Of a stretch of 7,343 nucleotides of DNA, positions 1 to 6,137 are shown in pieces (position 1 is the first letter of the stretch; the number at the start of each line of letters is the position of its first letter). The position numbers and the translations under genes are program-made. The notes beneath the pieces were generated by a model, which saw only the letters and a list, made by a program, of their open reading frames with translations, was not told the DNA's origin and did not search any database. Source of the DNA: Desulfobacteraceae bacterium (GTDB taxonomy: Bacteria > Desulfobacterota > Desulfobacteria > Desulfobacterales > Desulfosarcinaceae); the NCBI GenBank assembly GCA_027025615.1, contig JALVQM010000037.1:1-7343 (forward strand), in the 5' to 3' direction.

Positions 1-43
1 GTTTTGTTTTGTATTGATGTTTATTCCCGTTTTAGTTGAATTT

Positions 44-88
44 TTGACTGACTAAAAGGTCAAACAGTTAAACAGTTCTACATATACT
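44..88 (+). promoter_or_regulatory. Weak candidate promoter region upstream of the phosphofructokinase gene
   Basis: TTGACT at 44-49 resembles a sigma-70 -35 box, and TATACT at 83-88 is a 5/6 match to a -10 box. The two are too far apart (33 nt) to act together, and neither has a good partner at 16-18 nt. A start near here would leave a leader of about 140 nt before the chosen start codon at 237. No -24/-12 sigma-54 site with correct GG-N10-GC spacing was found. This is only the most likely place for a promoter. Confidence 0.2.
62..77. repeat. Perfect tandem 8-bp direct repeat (AAACAGTT x2)
   Basis: AAACAGTT occurs twice back to back at 62-69 and 70-77, between the -35-like and -10-like boxes upstream of the phosphofructokinase gene. 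Direct repeats in such a position can be regulator binding half-sites, but the 8-bp period is less than one helical turn and the sequence is AT-rich. The role is unproven. Confidence 0.4.
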
Positions 89-226
89 TGGGGCCGGTGT
101 TTTTGTCAATGGGTTTTTCACAGGTGGAGCCTGGGCCAAAACAAGGATTTTGGTGCTTGAACAATCAACGTTTTGAATGGTATTGGTACCTTATCTTGAA
201 CCTAATCAATTGCCAGTTTCCGTCAT

Positions 227-232
227 GGAGGG
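227..232 (+). promoter_or_regulatory. Shine-Dalgarno site that sets the phosphofructokinase start
   Basis: GGAGGG lies 4-5 nt before the ATG at 237. It is the best ribosome binding site in the region. The in-frame upstream ATGs at 177 and 225 have no comparable site: 177 is preceded by ATCAACGTTTTGA, and the ATG at 225 overlaps this site. Confidence 0.7.
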
Positions 233-236
233 TGAA

Positions 237-2336
237 ATGGCCGATACGAGAAACATTTTACTGGACAATATGTTTCTGGATGAGAAAATCAAACAGGCTC
301 TAGCAGACGAAAATCAGGAAATTATTGAAAGGCGGGCATATATTCCGCCGGTCTGTGAAGTTTTCAAAGCCCCTCAAACCAAGTTGGAGGTGGTTGAGAA
401 GTATCGCTTCGAGGTTGATCCGGAGGCAAGTAATCAACTACCGTCCATCATTGATAACAAGGTTCAGAGAGTTGTTGCCTCCGGTCAACGAGCAGGCGAT
501 GCTCCCTCATCTTTCAATCAGCAACGTAAAATCGGGATAGTGTTTTCAGGCGGACCGGCTCCCGGGGGGCACAATGTCATTGCCGGGCTTTATGATGCTG
601 CCAAGAGAGCCAATCCCGACAACCGCATTTTCGGGTTTTTAGTTGGCCCGGATGGTATCATTGAAGGTGAATATATCGAGCTTAACGCTGAGATGGTGAA
701 CCGGTACCGTAACCTTGGCGGGTTCACCATGATTAAAACAGGCCGGACGAAAATAGATACAGCTGAAAAAATGTCCCTGTCCAGGGAAACGATTCTTTCA
801 ATGGGACTCGATGCTTTGGTGATCGTAGGTGGTGATGACTCCAATACCAACGCCGCTTTTCTTGCTCAGGAATTATACAAGGATGGAGTCCAGGTCATCG
901 GTGTGCCCAAAACCATTGATGGCGATATCCAGGTGCGGGACGCAGACGGCAATGTTTTATGTGCCATGTCTTTTGGATTTCATACAGCGGCACGGGCTTT
1001 TTCTCTGGCAATCGGAAATTTGTGCACCGATAGCAGTTCTGACATTAAATATTGGCATATCTGCAAAGTTATGGGCAGGGTGGCCAGCCACCTGGCACTT
1101 GAAGTTGCTCTCCAAACCCACGCGAACATGACTCTTATAGGTGAAGATCTGGCGGATTATGTGGACAAGCGAAGGCTCGAAGCAGCAAGGAGCAAGGGCT
1201 ATACTGATTATACGGCTTATGGAATGACCTTGAGGCATTTGTCGCGGATTATTTGTGAGGCGATTGTTGAACGGGCGGCGGTTGGAAAAAATTATGGTGT
1301 ACTTGTGATACCGGAAGGTATTTTAGAGTTTATCAATGAAATTCAGGTTTTCATAATCAAGCTCAACACAATTATCGCCCATTACAACCAGACCCATGAT
1401 AAAGATTTTCATTCAGCCTTTCCCTTGCTTGAGGCAAAGCTGGATTATCTCAGACGGTTAGTTCATGATAAACCGGCCGGTTTGTCCCCAAGCCTGTGGA
1501 ATTCCCGGGATGATGAGCTTTTTAATGCCCTGCCGCCGTTTTTCCAGGAGGGTTTACTGACTGAAAGAGACAGCCATGGTAACTTTCAATTTTCCCAGGT
1601 TCCTACTGAAAAGGTTCTGCTGGGGCTGGTGGAAGAATATTTGGCTATCCTAAAAGAACAGGGCCGTTACAAAATAGGTATCAGGAAACAATATTATCAG
1701 AAGACCATGCTGAAAGCAGGCCTTGATCCTGACCGTTTCGGGCATGTGATATTCAAAAATTTTGATGATCAGCAATATTTGCTTGTCAAAGAGTCAATAA
1801 TTTCCTTCAAGACCCTCGGGCAGGCATTAGCCAGGGAAAATTTGCTGGGATCTGATGGCAATGTGCCGGAGGCCGTGGCAAAGATCTACAATGCTTCGGT
1901 GCCGAAATTCAAGACTCAGACCCACTTCTATGGGTATGACGGCCGCGGTAGTGATCCCACCCGTTTCGATTGCATATATACTTACAATCTGGGATTAACG
2001 GTTTTCAGCCTTATAGCCAATGGGGCTACAGGACAGATGGCTGCCATAGGCAACCTGGAGCAGGAATTTGATCATTGGCAACCATTGGGAGTGCCCATTG
2101 CTCCCTTGATGCACCTTGAAGAACGAAAAGGCAAGCTGTCTCTGGTTCTGGAAAGAAGCGTTGTCGATTTAAAATCCCCGGCCTTTCAGGTGGTCAAGGC
2201 AGTGCGTGAAAAGTGGCTTGCCGCAACAGCCGGTAGTGATCATTATCGCCACCCGGGGCCCATCCGTTTTACAGGTTCAAGTGAAGAAGATCGTCCCTTG
2301 ACTTTGCTGATCAATGCGGTTGGTTCCAGGTATTAA
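237..2336 (+). CDS. pfp: Pyrophosphate--fructose 6-phosphate 1-phosphotransferase (PPi-PFK), long form
   Basis: The product (699 aa) should catalyse the reversible phosphorylation of fructose 6-phosphate to fructose 1,6-bisphosphate in the cytoplasm, using pyrophosphate instead of ATP, and so serve both glycolysis and gluconeogenesis. Numbered from this start, the visible motifs are SGGPAPGGHN (104-113), GGDDSNTN (198-205), PKTIDGD (224-230, with presumed catalytic Asp228), LCTD then MGR (279-281), PEG (359-361), YGYDGRG (565-571) and GPIRFTG (674-680). The second Asp of GGDD and the Lys of PKTIDGD replace the two glycines of ATP-PFKs and are the known signature of pyrophosphate use. The order and wording of the motifs match the long, plant-beta-like PFP group, but those proteins are about 550-570 aa. 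Much of the extra length is a stretch at about residues 485-557, between GRY and THFYGYDGR. An in-frame ATG at 177 would add 20 residues, but the Shine-Dalgarno sequence favours 237. The gene ends 81 bp before a histidine kinase on the same strand. Confidence 0.93.
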   Translation: MADTRNILLDNMFLDEKIKQALADENQEIIERRAYIPPVCEVFKAPQTKLEVVEKYRFEVDPEASNQLPSIIDNKVQRVVASGQRAGDAPSSFNQQRKIGIVFSGGPAPGGHNVIAGLYDAAKRANPDNRIFGFLVGPDGIIEGEYIELNAEMVNRYRNLGGFTMIKTGRTKIDTAEKMSLSRETILSMGLDALVIVGGDDSNTNAAFLAQELYKDGVQVIGVPKTIDGDIQVRDADGNVLCAMSFGFHTAARAFSLAIGNLCTDSSSDIKYWHICKVMGRVASHLALEVALQTHANMTLIGEDLADYVDKRRLEAARSKGYTDYTAYGMTLRHLSRIICEAIVERAAVGKNYGVLVIPEGILEFINEIQVFIIKLNTIIAHYNQTHDKDFHSAFPLLEAKLDYLRRLVHDKPAGLSPSLWNSRDDELFNALPPFFQEGLLTERDSHGNFQFSQVPTEKVLLGLVEEYLAILKEQGRYKIGIRKQYYQKTMLKAGLDPDRFGHVIFKNFDDQQYLLVKESIISFKTLGQALARENLLGSDGNVPEAVAKIYNASVPKFKTQTHFYGYDGRGSDPTRFDCIYTYNLGLTVFSLIANGATGQMAAIGNLEQEFDHWQPLGVPIAPLMHLEERKGKLSLVLERSVVDLKSPAFQVVKAVREKWLAATAGSDHYRHPGPIRFTGSSEEDRPLTLLINAVGSRY

Positions 2337-2417
2337 TGGCTTCGACCAAGCTATGGGTGTTGGATCAGTCTTATCAGGGCTATTGTCGGCTGTCGGGTTT
2401 GGCGATAGAATTCATGT

Positions 2418-3968
2418 ATGGCAGGCGGAGTTTGTGGTGTGAAACCTGAAGTCCAGATTGACATTCCTTTTCAGAATCTGGTCGAATCGCTGGTTGACCA
2501 CGTTTTTATTATCGATGGGGCAGGCCGTTATCTGTACAGCAACCAAAACACGGGGATGTTGCCTGTAATAAAAGGACAACGGCTGGTCGGCAAGACCGTG
2601 GAAGAAATTTTTCCCCCGGAGATCAGCGTTCAATTCATGGCCTGTTTCAAGCGTATCTTCAGGTCAGAGCAGGTTGCCAGCTTTGAATACCATTCAGGCA
2701 ATCCCGATAATGAACGCTGCGTCAGCACGACTCTTTTTCCCGTTTGTCTGCCCGGCGGCCAGGTAATGGTTGGGGGGATCAGCCGGGATGTTACCAAGCA
2801 AAAACACATTGAAAAGCAGCTGGTTCAATCACAAAAAATGGAAGCTCTCGGAACCTTGGTCGCCGGTGTGGCACATGAAGTCAACAATCCAATAAATTTG
2901 ATTATTTTCAATTTGCCTTTAATAGAAAGGGTGTTCAAGGACTTTATCCCGTTTTTTGAGAAGGACCTGGACGGCGATCCCGACAAAAAATTCGGAGGGC
3001 TTACTTTCGAGTTTTTAAAAGAAAATCTGCCCAAATTGATCCTGGATACTAAAATGGCGGCTGACAGGGTGGCCCGGATCGTTACCGGCCTGAAAGAGTT
3101 TGCCCAGAAAAGCAACCCGGCTGAAAAAAAACCGGTTAATGTTAATCAGGCAGTGGAAAATGCCTTAAGGCTTGCCGGTGCGGCATTGAGAAAAGAAAAG
3201 GCCGTTTTGAGTGTACGCTTGGCATCGGATTTACCTTTGATTACCGCCAATCTGCAGAACCTTGAACAGGTTGTTCTCAATCTTGTCATCAATGCTTTTC
3301 AGGCAATTGACAATGAAAAGGGTAAAGTGTTTGTCGAAACAAGATTGACTCCCTCCAGAGATGCCGTTCAGATTGTTGTCAGGGACAATGGCAGGGGAAT
3401 AAATCCAAGGGTGGTTAAAAAGATTTTTGATCCCTTTGTGACCGATCGGCAGACCGATGGGGGCACGGGGCTTGGTCTTTCGGTAAGTTACAACCTGGTC
3501 AAGGCTCATCATGGCCATATAAGTTTTGAGACAGAGCAGGGAAAAGGTACGACATTTACGGTAAACCTGCCGATTGAAATGCCCTACCGGCTTTTCAGGA
3601 TAATGTTGGTGGACGACGATGCCTCTTTCCGTAAAATGTTGAAACAGGCAATCGGGCGAAATATCCAATGCGAAATCGAATCCGTGTCTTCGGGTGCCGA
3701 AGCCCTTATCAGGCTTGGTAGTGATCCTCCTGATGCACTTGTATTGGACATGTTCATGCCGGAAATAGATGGCCTGGAAGTGTGCCGCGCCATAAAAAAT
3801 GAACTTGGACTGGAAAGAACAAAGGTGCTTATTATAACTGGATTTCCAGATCATCCAAATTTATCTGAGGCAATGAGGATGGGATTTTCAATGGTTTTTC
3901 ACAAGCCACTGGATATACGAAAGTTTATCGAGTCGCTGAAAGAGTGCCTTCATGGAAAGCATTCCTGA
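2418..3968 (+). CDS. Soluble PAS-domain hybrid sensor histidine kinase with C-terminal receiver
   Basis: The product (516 aa) is a cytoplasmic hybrid histidine kinase, expected to autophosphorylate on His and pass the phosphate to Asp in a receiver. Domains in order are PAS at about 15-128 (ending in the typical GGISRDVTKQK linker), HisKA with the H-box VAHEVNNP (phospho-His 153), HATPase with N-box (Asn288, Asn292), G1 DNGRG (323-327), F-box FDPFVTDR (337-344) and G2 GGTGLGLS (348-355), then a receiver at about 393-513. The receiver has DDD (399-401), phospho-Asp444, Thr474 and Lys496, so it looks functional. No signal peptide or membrane segment is visible, so the signal is probably cytoplasmic and sensed by PAS. 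No ligand residues (haem, FAD) could be recognised. The dimerisation hairpin is about 25 residues longer than usual. No HPt domain is present. The gene overlaps the next by 17 nt, which indicates translational coupling to its likely partner. The start at 2418 is uncertain; GTG 2439 is the alternative. Confidence 0.92.
   Translation: MAGGVCGVKPEVQIDIPFQNLVESLVDHVFIIDGAGRYLYSNQNTGMLPVIKGQRLVGKTVEEIFPPEISVQFMACFKRIFRSEQVASFEYHSGNPDNERCVSTTLFPVCLPGGQVMVGGISRDVTKQKHIEKQLVQSQKMEALGTLVAGVAHEVNNPINLIIFNLPLIERVFKDFIPFFEKDLDGDPDKKFGGLTFEFLKENLPKLILDTKMAADRVARIVTGLKEFAQKSNPAEKKPVNVNQAVENALRLAGAALRKEKAVLSVRLASDLPLITANLQNLEQVVLNLVINAFQAIDNEKGKVFVETRLTPSRDAVQIVVRDNGRGINPRVVKKIFDPFVTDRQTDGGTGLGLSVSYNLVKAHHGHISFETEQGKGTTFTVNLPIEMPYRLFRIMLVDDDASFRKMLKQAIGRNIQCEIESVSSGAEALIRLGSDPPDALVLDMFMPEIDGLEVCRAIKNELGLERTKVLIITGFPDHPNLSEAMRMGFSMVFHKPLDIRKFIESLKECLHGKHS
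2425..2430 (+). promoter_or_regulatory. Shine-Dalgarno-like site favouring a GTG start for the kinase
   Basis: GCGGAG ends 8 nt before an in-frame GTG at 2439. The ATG at 2418 has no purine-rich site at normal spacing. Translation may therefore start at 2439, seven codons later than annotated, giving 509 aa. Either start leaves the PAS domain intact. Confidence 0.4.
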
Positions 3969-5340
3969 GAAAACGCCCATTTTAATAGTGGATGACGATG
4001 AGGGTCTTCTTTTTTCAATCAGGGCCGCCCTGTTAAGTGCCGGTTTACCTGAGCCAGCCCTGGTTTCCGACAGCCGCAAAGTATTGTCCCTCGTCCAACA
4101 GCATCGCTTTCACCTGCTGATGCTTGATCTGATTATGCCCTACCTGGATGGGATGGATGTCCTCAGGCAGGTGAAACAGGTTTACCCCGACATTGAATGT
4201 ATTATCGTAACGGCTGTCGACGATGTCGCCATGGCGGTAAAGGCGATCAAGTTCGGGGCCTACGATTATTTGGTAAAACCACTCGACCTTGAACGAACCA
4301 GCATTACCATCAACCATGCCCTGGAGCGGTACCAGCTCAAACAGGGTATTGCCTTATATGAACGTCCGCCCTCGTTTGAAGAATTGGTCCATCCGGAAGC
4401 ATTTACAGCAATGATTGCCGAGGATGAAGCCATGGCCCTGGTTTTCAGGCAGGCCGAAATATGTGCCCGTAGCGATTACAGTGTTTTGATTACAGGTGAA
4501 ACCGGGGTTGGTAAAGGAATGCTTGCCCGGATTATTCACAGCTTAAGTCGTCGCAGTGATAGGCCTTTTGTCCAGGTCAACATGCCGTCTTTTTCTTCCG
4601 GTCTTTTCGAAGACGAGTTTTTCGGCCATGTCCGGGGTGCTTACACAGGCGCCTTCAAAAACAAGAAAGGCTTTTTTGAATCCGCTTTGGGGGGAACCCT
4701 TTTCCTGGATGAAATAACCGAGCTGGAATTGAGTATGCAGGGCAAGCTACTGCAAGTAATTGAAGATAAACTGTTTTACCGCTTGGGCAGCACCGAGGCT
4801 GTCAACGCTGATGTACGCCTGATTTCAGCGTCGAATCAGGATGTAAAACAGGCTGTATCATCAGGTAAATTCAGAGGAGACCTTTATTTTAGACTGAACG
4901 AGTACCACATTCACATTCCGCCTTTACGTAAAAGAACCAAAGACATATTGCCCCTGGCCCGCTATTTCCTGAAAATCCACAGCCGTAGAAATGCAAAGTC
5001 TTTGGCGGGCATTGACAGCAGTCTCGAAAACGCCCTGCTGGCTTACTCTTTTCCGGGCAATGTCAGGGAACTGGAAAACATGATCGCTTCGGCTGTTTTA
5101 TCAGAGACTTCATCGCGACTGAGGCTCGCATCGGTTCCGATATTAAACGGCAAATCCAATCAGCAGGGTATGGAACATGCGGTGCTGGTTTCCCTGGAGC
5201 ATGTCAAACGAAAACATGTGGAGCGCGTCCTGGCTGCTACAGGCGGTAATCGAACCCGGGCCGCAAGGATTCTCGGTATTGGCTTGCGAACCTTGCAGCG
5301 CTATATCAAGGCTTATGGCCTGGCGGTTCGGCCATCTTGA
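3952..5340 (+). CDS. NtrC-family sigma-54-dependent response regulator
   Basis: The product (462 aa) is a DNA-binding activator that should use ATP hydrolysis to open sigma-54 RNA polymerase promoters after phosphorylation. The receiver (about 9-125) has DDD (14-16), phospho-Asp59, Thr87, Tyr106 and Lys109, all in place. The AAA+ domain (about 150-385) has Walker A GETGVGKG (182-189), the sigma-54 contact loop GAYTGA (229-234, the common Tyr form of GAFTGA), Walker B GGTLFLDE (247-254) and the FRGDLYFRL stretch (307-315) carrying the likely Arg finger. A Fis-type helix-turn-helix fills about 417-457 (GGNRTRAARILGIGLRTLQRYI). All parts needed for activation are intact, and length is normal for the family. 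The ATG at 3952 lies inside the kinase gene's last codons and has AAGAG 7 nt upstream. The upstream kinase is the probable phosphodonor. No sigma-54 site was found by eye in the window, so the regulon is unknown. Confidence 0.94.
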   Translation: MESIPEKTPILIVDDDEGLLFSIRAALLSAGLPEPALVSDSRKVLSLVQQHRFHLLMLDLIMPYLDGMDVLRQVKQVYPDIECIIVTAVDDVAMAVKAIKFGAYDYLVKPLDLERTSITINHALERYQLKQGIALYERPPSFEELVHPEAFTAMIAEDEAMALVFRQAEICARSDYSVLITGETGVGKGMLARIIHSLSRRSDRPFVQVNMPSFSSGLFEDEFFGHVRGAYTGAFKNKKGFFESALGGTLFLDEITELELSMQGKLLQVIEDKLFYRLGSTEAVNADVRLISASNQDVKQAVSSGKFRGDLYFRLNEYHIHIPPLRKRTKDILPLARYFLKIHSRRNAKSLAGIDSSLENALLAYSFPGNVRELENMIASAVLSETSSRLRLASVPILNGKSNQQGMEHAVLVSLEHVKRKHVERVLAATGGNRTRAARILGIGLRTLQRYIKAYGLAVRPS

Positions 5341-5427
5341 CTTTTCCTACGCCATTTTGGCTATCTGGTATAACTCTCGGAATATTAAATAAATTATTGT
5401 ACTTTATTGATTTGAAACGGTTTATGC

Positions 5428-5453
5428 TGCGCCAGATTGACGCACCTGGTGCA
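5428..5453. repeat. Inverted repeat / hairpin downstream of the NtrC-type gene
   Basis: TGCGCCAG (5428-5435) can pair with CTGGTGCA (5446-5453) over 8 bp including one G-U, with a 10-nt loop. It lies 88 bp after the regulator stop codon. No T-tract follows, so it is not a standard intrinsic terminator. It could protect the 3' end of the mRNA or be a protein binding site. Confidence 0.35.
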
Positions 5454-5505
5454 TCTTTGGGCTGGAACACAGATTAGTGATTTTACCATTGAAAATTGTG
5501 ACAGG

Positions 5506-5518
5506 GTTAAACTTTAAC
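5506..5518. repeat. 13-bp perfect palindrome GTTAAAcTTTAAC
   Basis: The two 6-bp arms GTTAAA (5506-5511) and TTTAAC (5513-5518) are perfect inverted repeats around a single C. Such symmetry can mark an operator, but it is AT-rich and short, and no promoter could be placed next to it with confidence. Confidence 0.3.
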
Positions 5519-5657
5519 TGTTTAGTTGTTTCGCTGAGTAATCGGATCTCAGGGCTTGGATATTAAAATTCTATTATTACAAAATGTTGTATCGCAGGAT
5601 GGGAGCTGTGTTTTTTGAGCCTGTCATCTGTTTATTTTTCGAAAGGACATGCTCATC

Positions 5658-5696
5658 ATGATTAAAACAACATACTCGTGGTATTGGTATATTTAA
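5658..5696 (+). CDS. Possible 12-residue leader peptide rich in Tyr and Trp
   Basis: AAGGA at 5643-5647 lies 10 nt before the ATG at 5658, which opens the frame MIKTTYSWYWYI and stops at TAA 5694-5696. An upstream in-frame ATG at 5649 would give 15 residues but is only 1 nt from the AAGGA. Five of the 12 residues are aromatic (three Tyr, two Trp), alternating near the end. About 40 nt downstream lie mutually exclusive hairpins and T-tracts, the layout of an amino-acid attenuator. Against this, no aromatic amino acid gene follows, and an ORF this short can arise by chance. It may instead be part of a dispersed repeat. Confidence 0.25.
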   Translation: MIKTTYSWYWYI

Positions 5697-5735
5697 TGCA
5701 TATATTCAACTTGTAATTTTCGCAGTAGGGTTTGA

Positions 5736-5839
5736 CTTGTGGGTGCGGCCCGAAGGGCCAAATTGGTGGATGGGTGTGAAGCAATGGGTGCGCTTTTTCC
5801 AGAAGGCCGCCCCCACAGGCAAGCCTTTTTTGTTTTTTT
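5736..5839 (+). terminator. Large GC-rich stem-loop followed by two T-tracts
   Basis: The 15-nt arm at 5736-5750 (CTTGTGGGTGCGGCC) pairs with 5805-5819 (GGCCGCCCCCACAGG) with 13 Watson-Crick pairs, one G-U and one mismatch. Weaker pairing extends outward. The loop is 54 nt. Runs of six T (5826-5831) and seven T (5833-5839) follow, as expected for plus-strand termination, though the first run starts 6 nt after the stem. A tight competing hairpin, GGCCC-GAA-GGGCC (5747-5759), uses bases from the left arm, so the two cannot form together. It could end transcripts from upstream or an independent small RNA. It is larger than a simple terminator, so a repeat element is also possible. Confidence 0.45.
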
Positions 5840-5874
5840 ATAAAGCCATCCTGAGCCTGCCGTATAAGCTTTAT
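5840..5874. repeat. Second inverted repeat ATAAAGC / GCTTTAT
   Basis: ATAAAGC (5840-5846) and GCTTTAT (5868-5874) are perfect 7-bp inverted arms with a 21-nt loop, starting right after the last T-tract. Four T follow. It may be part of the same structured element as the stem at 5736-5819. Function is unknown. Confidence 0.3.
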
Positions 5875-6054
5875 TTTGATCAATAGACTGCCCTTCCTTT
5901 TCTATCAAGATAAAGCGATCAACTTTCTCTATGCCAACCAATCGACACTCTGCAAAAATTTGCATGGGATAAGTTGTATTGCAGTCAGCAGTAGGGGGTA
6001 CAGAATCTATAAGTGGGGCGAACATAACGATTTCAGTGGAATTTCTATTTGAAG

Positions 6055-6063
6055 TGTTATAAT
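6055..6063 (+). promoter_or_regulatory. Extended -10 promoter for the cNMP-fold/DUF4388 gene
   Basis: TGTTATAAT at 6055-6063 is a perfect extended -10 element (TG-N-TATAAT). No good -35 box is present 16-18 nt upstream, which extended -10 promoters tolerate. The resulting leader would be about 68 nt. A second TATAAT at 6121-6126 is only 11 nt from the start codon and would act only for a near-leaderless message. The SD before 6138 is weak (GGTAAG at 6127-6132). Confidence 0.5.
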
Positions 6064-6137
6064 AATGCTGTAAAGTTTACTATCCAGATTACAAGCGCTG
6101 ATAACTTTTAAATTTAACTATATAATGGTAAGCCAAA

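Larger units (their letters stand above)
5693..6025 (-). pseudogene. Minus-strand 110-codon frame, possible gene remnant or chance ORF
   Basis: The frame runs from an ATG at 6025 with no Shine-Dalgarno sequence before it, and it stays open upstream to about 6076. The first half (about residues 1-55) reads like ordinary protein, with ECRLVGIEKVDRFILIEKEG at about 26-45. The second half reads straight through the GC-rich stem and T-tracts and has an unnatural composition, which argues against an intact gene. No family was recognised. Either a degraded gene was joined to a repeat, or the whole frame is accidental. Confidence 0.15.
5341..6137. other. 797-bp intergenic region with structured repeats and no convincing protein gene
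   Basis: This gap is longer than any other in the window. Its plus strand has no long ORF with a ribosome binding site. It contains, in order, a hairpin (5428-5453), a short palindrome (5506-5518), a micro-ORF with Shine-Dalgarno (5641-5696), a large stem with two T-tracts (5736-5839), a second hairpin (5840-5874) and an extended -10 promoter (6055-6063) serving the next gene. No clear intrinsic terminator lies directly after the NtrC-type gene; the first T-tract structure is about 400 bp downstream. A minus-strand reading frame covers much of the right half but looks like a remnant or a chance ORF. Confidence 0.7.

Noticed and set aside
178..188. TGGTATTGGTA, also found at 5679-5689, reading Trp-Tyr-Trp-Tyr in both places
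   Set aside because: Several shared 11-mers are expected by chance in a window of this size, and the flanks do not match.
88..303. Short plus-strand ORF overlapping the start of the phosphofructokinase gene in another frame
   Set aside because: It has no good ribosome binding site, runs out of frame into a well-supported gene, and its composition is not protein-like.
3231..3854. 207-codon minus-strand ORF inside the histidine kinase gene
   Set aside because: It is the antisense shadow of conserved HATPase and receiver motifs and has no recognisable domain.
5351..5361. GCCATTTTGGC just after the NtrC-type gene as an intrinsic terminator
   Set aside because: The stem is only 4 bp with a 3-nt loop, and no T-tract follows.
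5446..5465. Possible sigma-54 promoter CTGGTGC...GGGC
   Set aside because: The spacing between GG and GC is 11, not 10, and the -12 element lacks TTGC.
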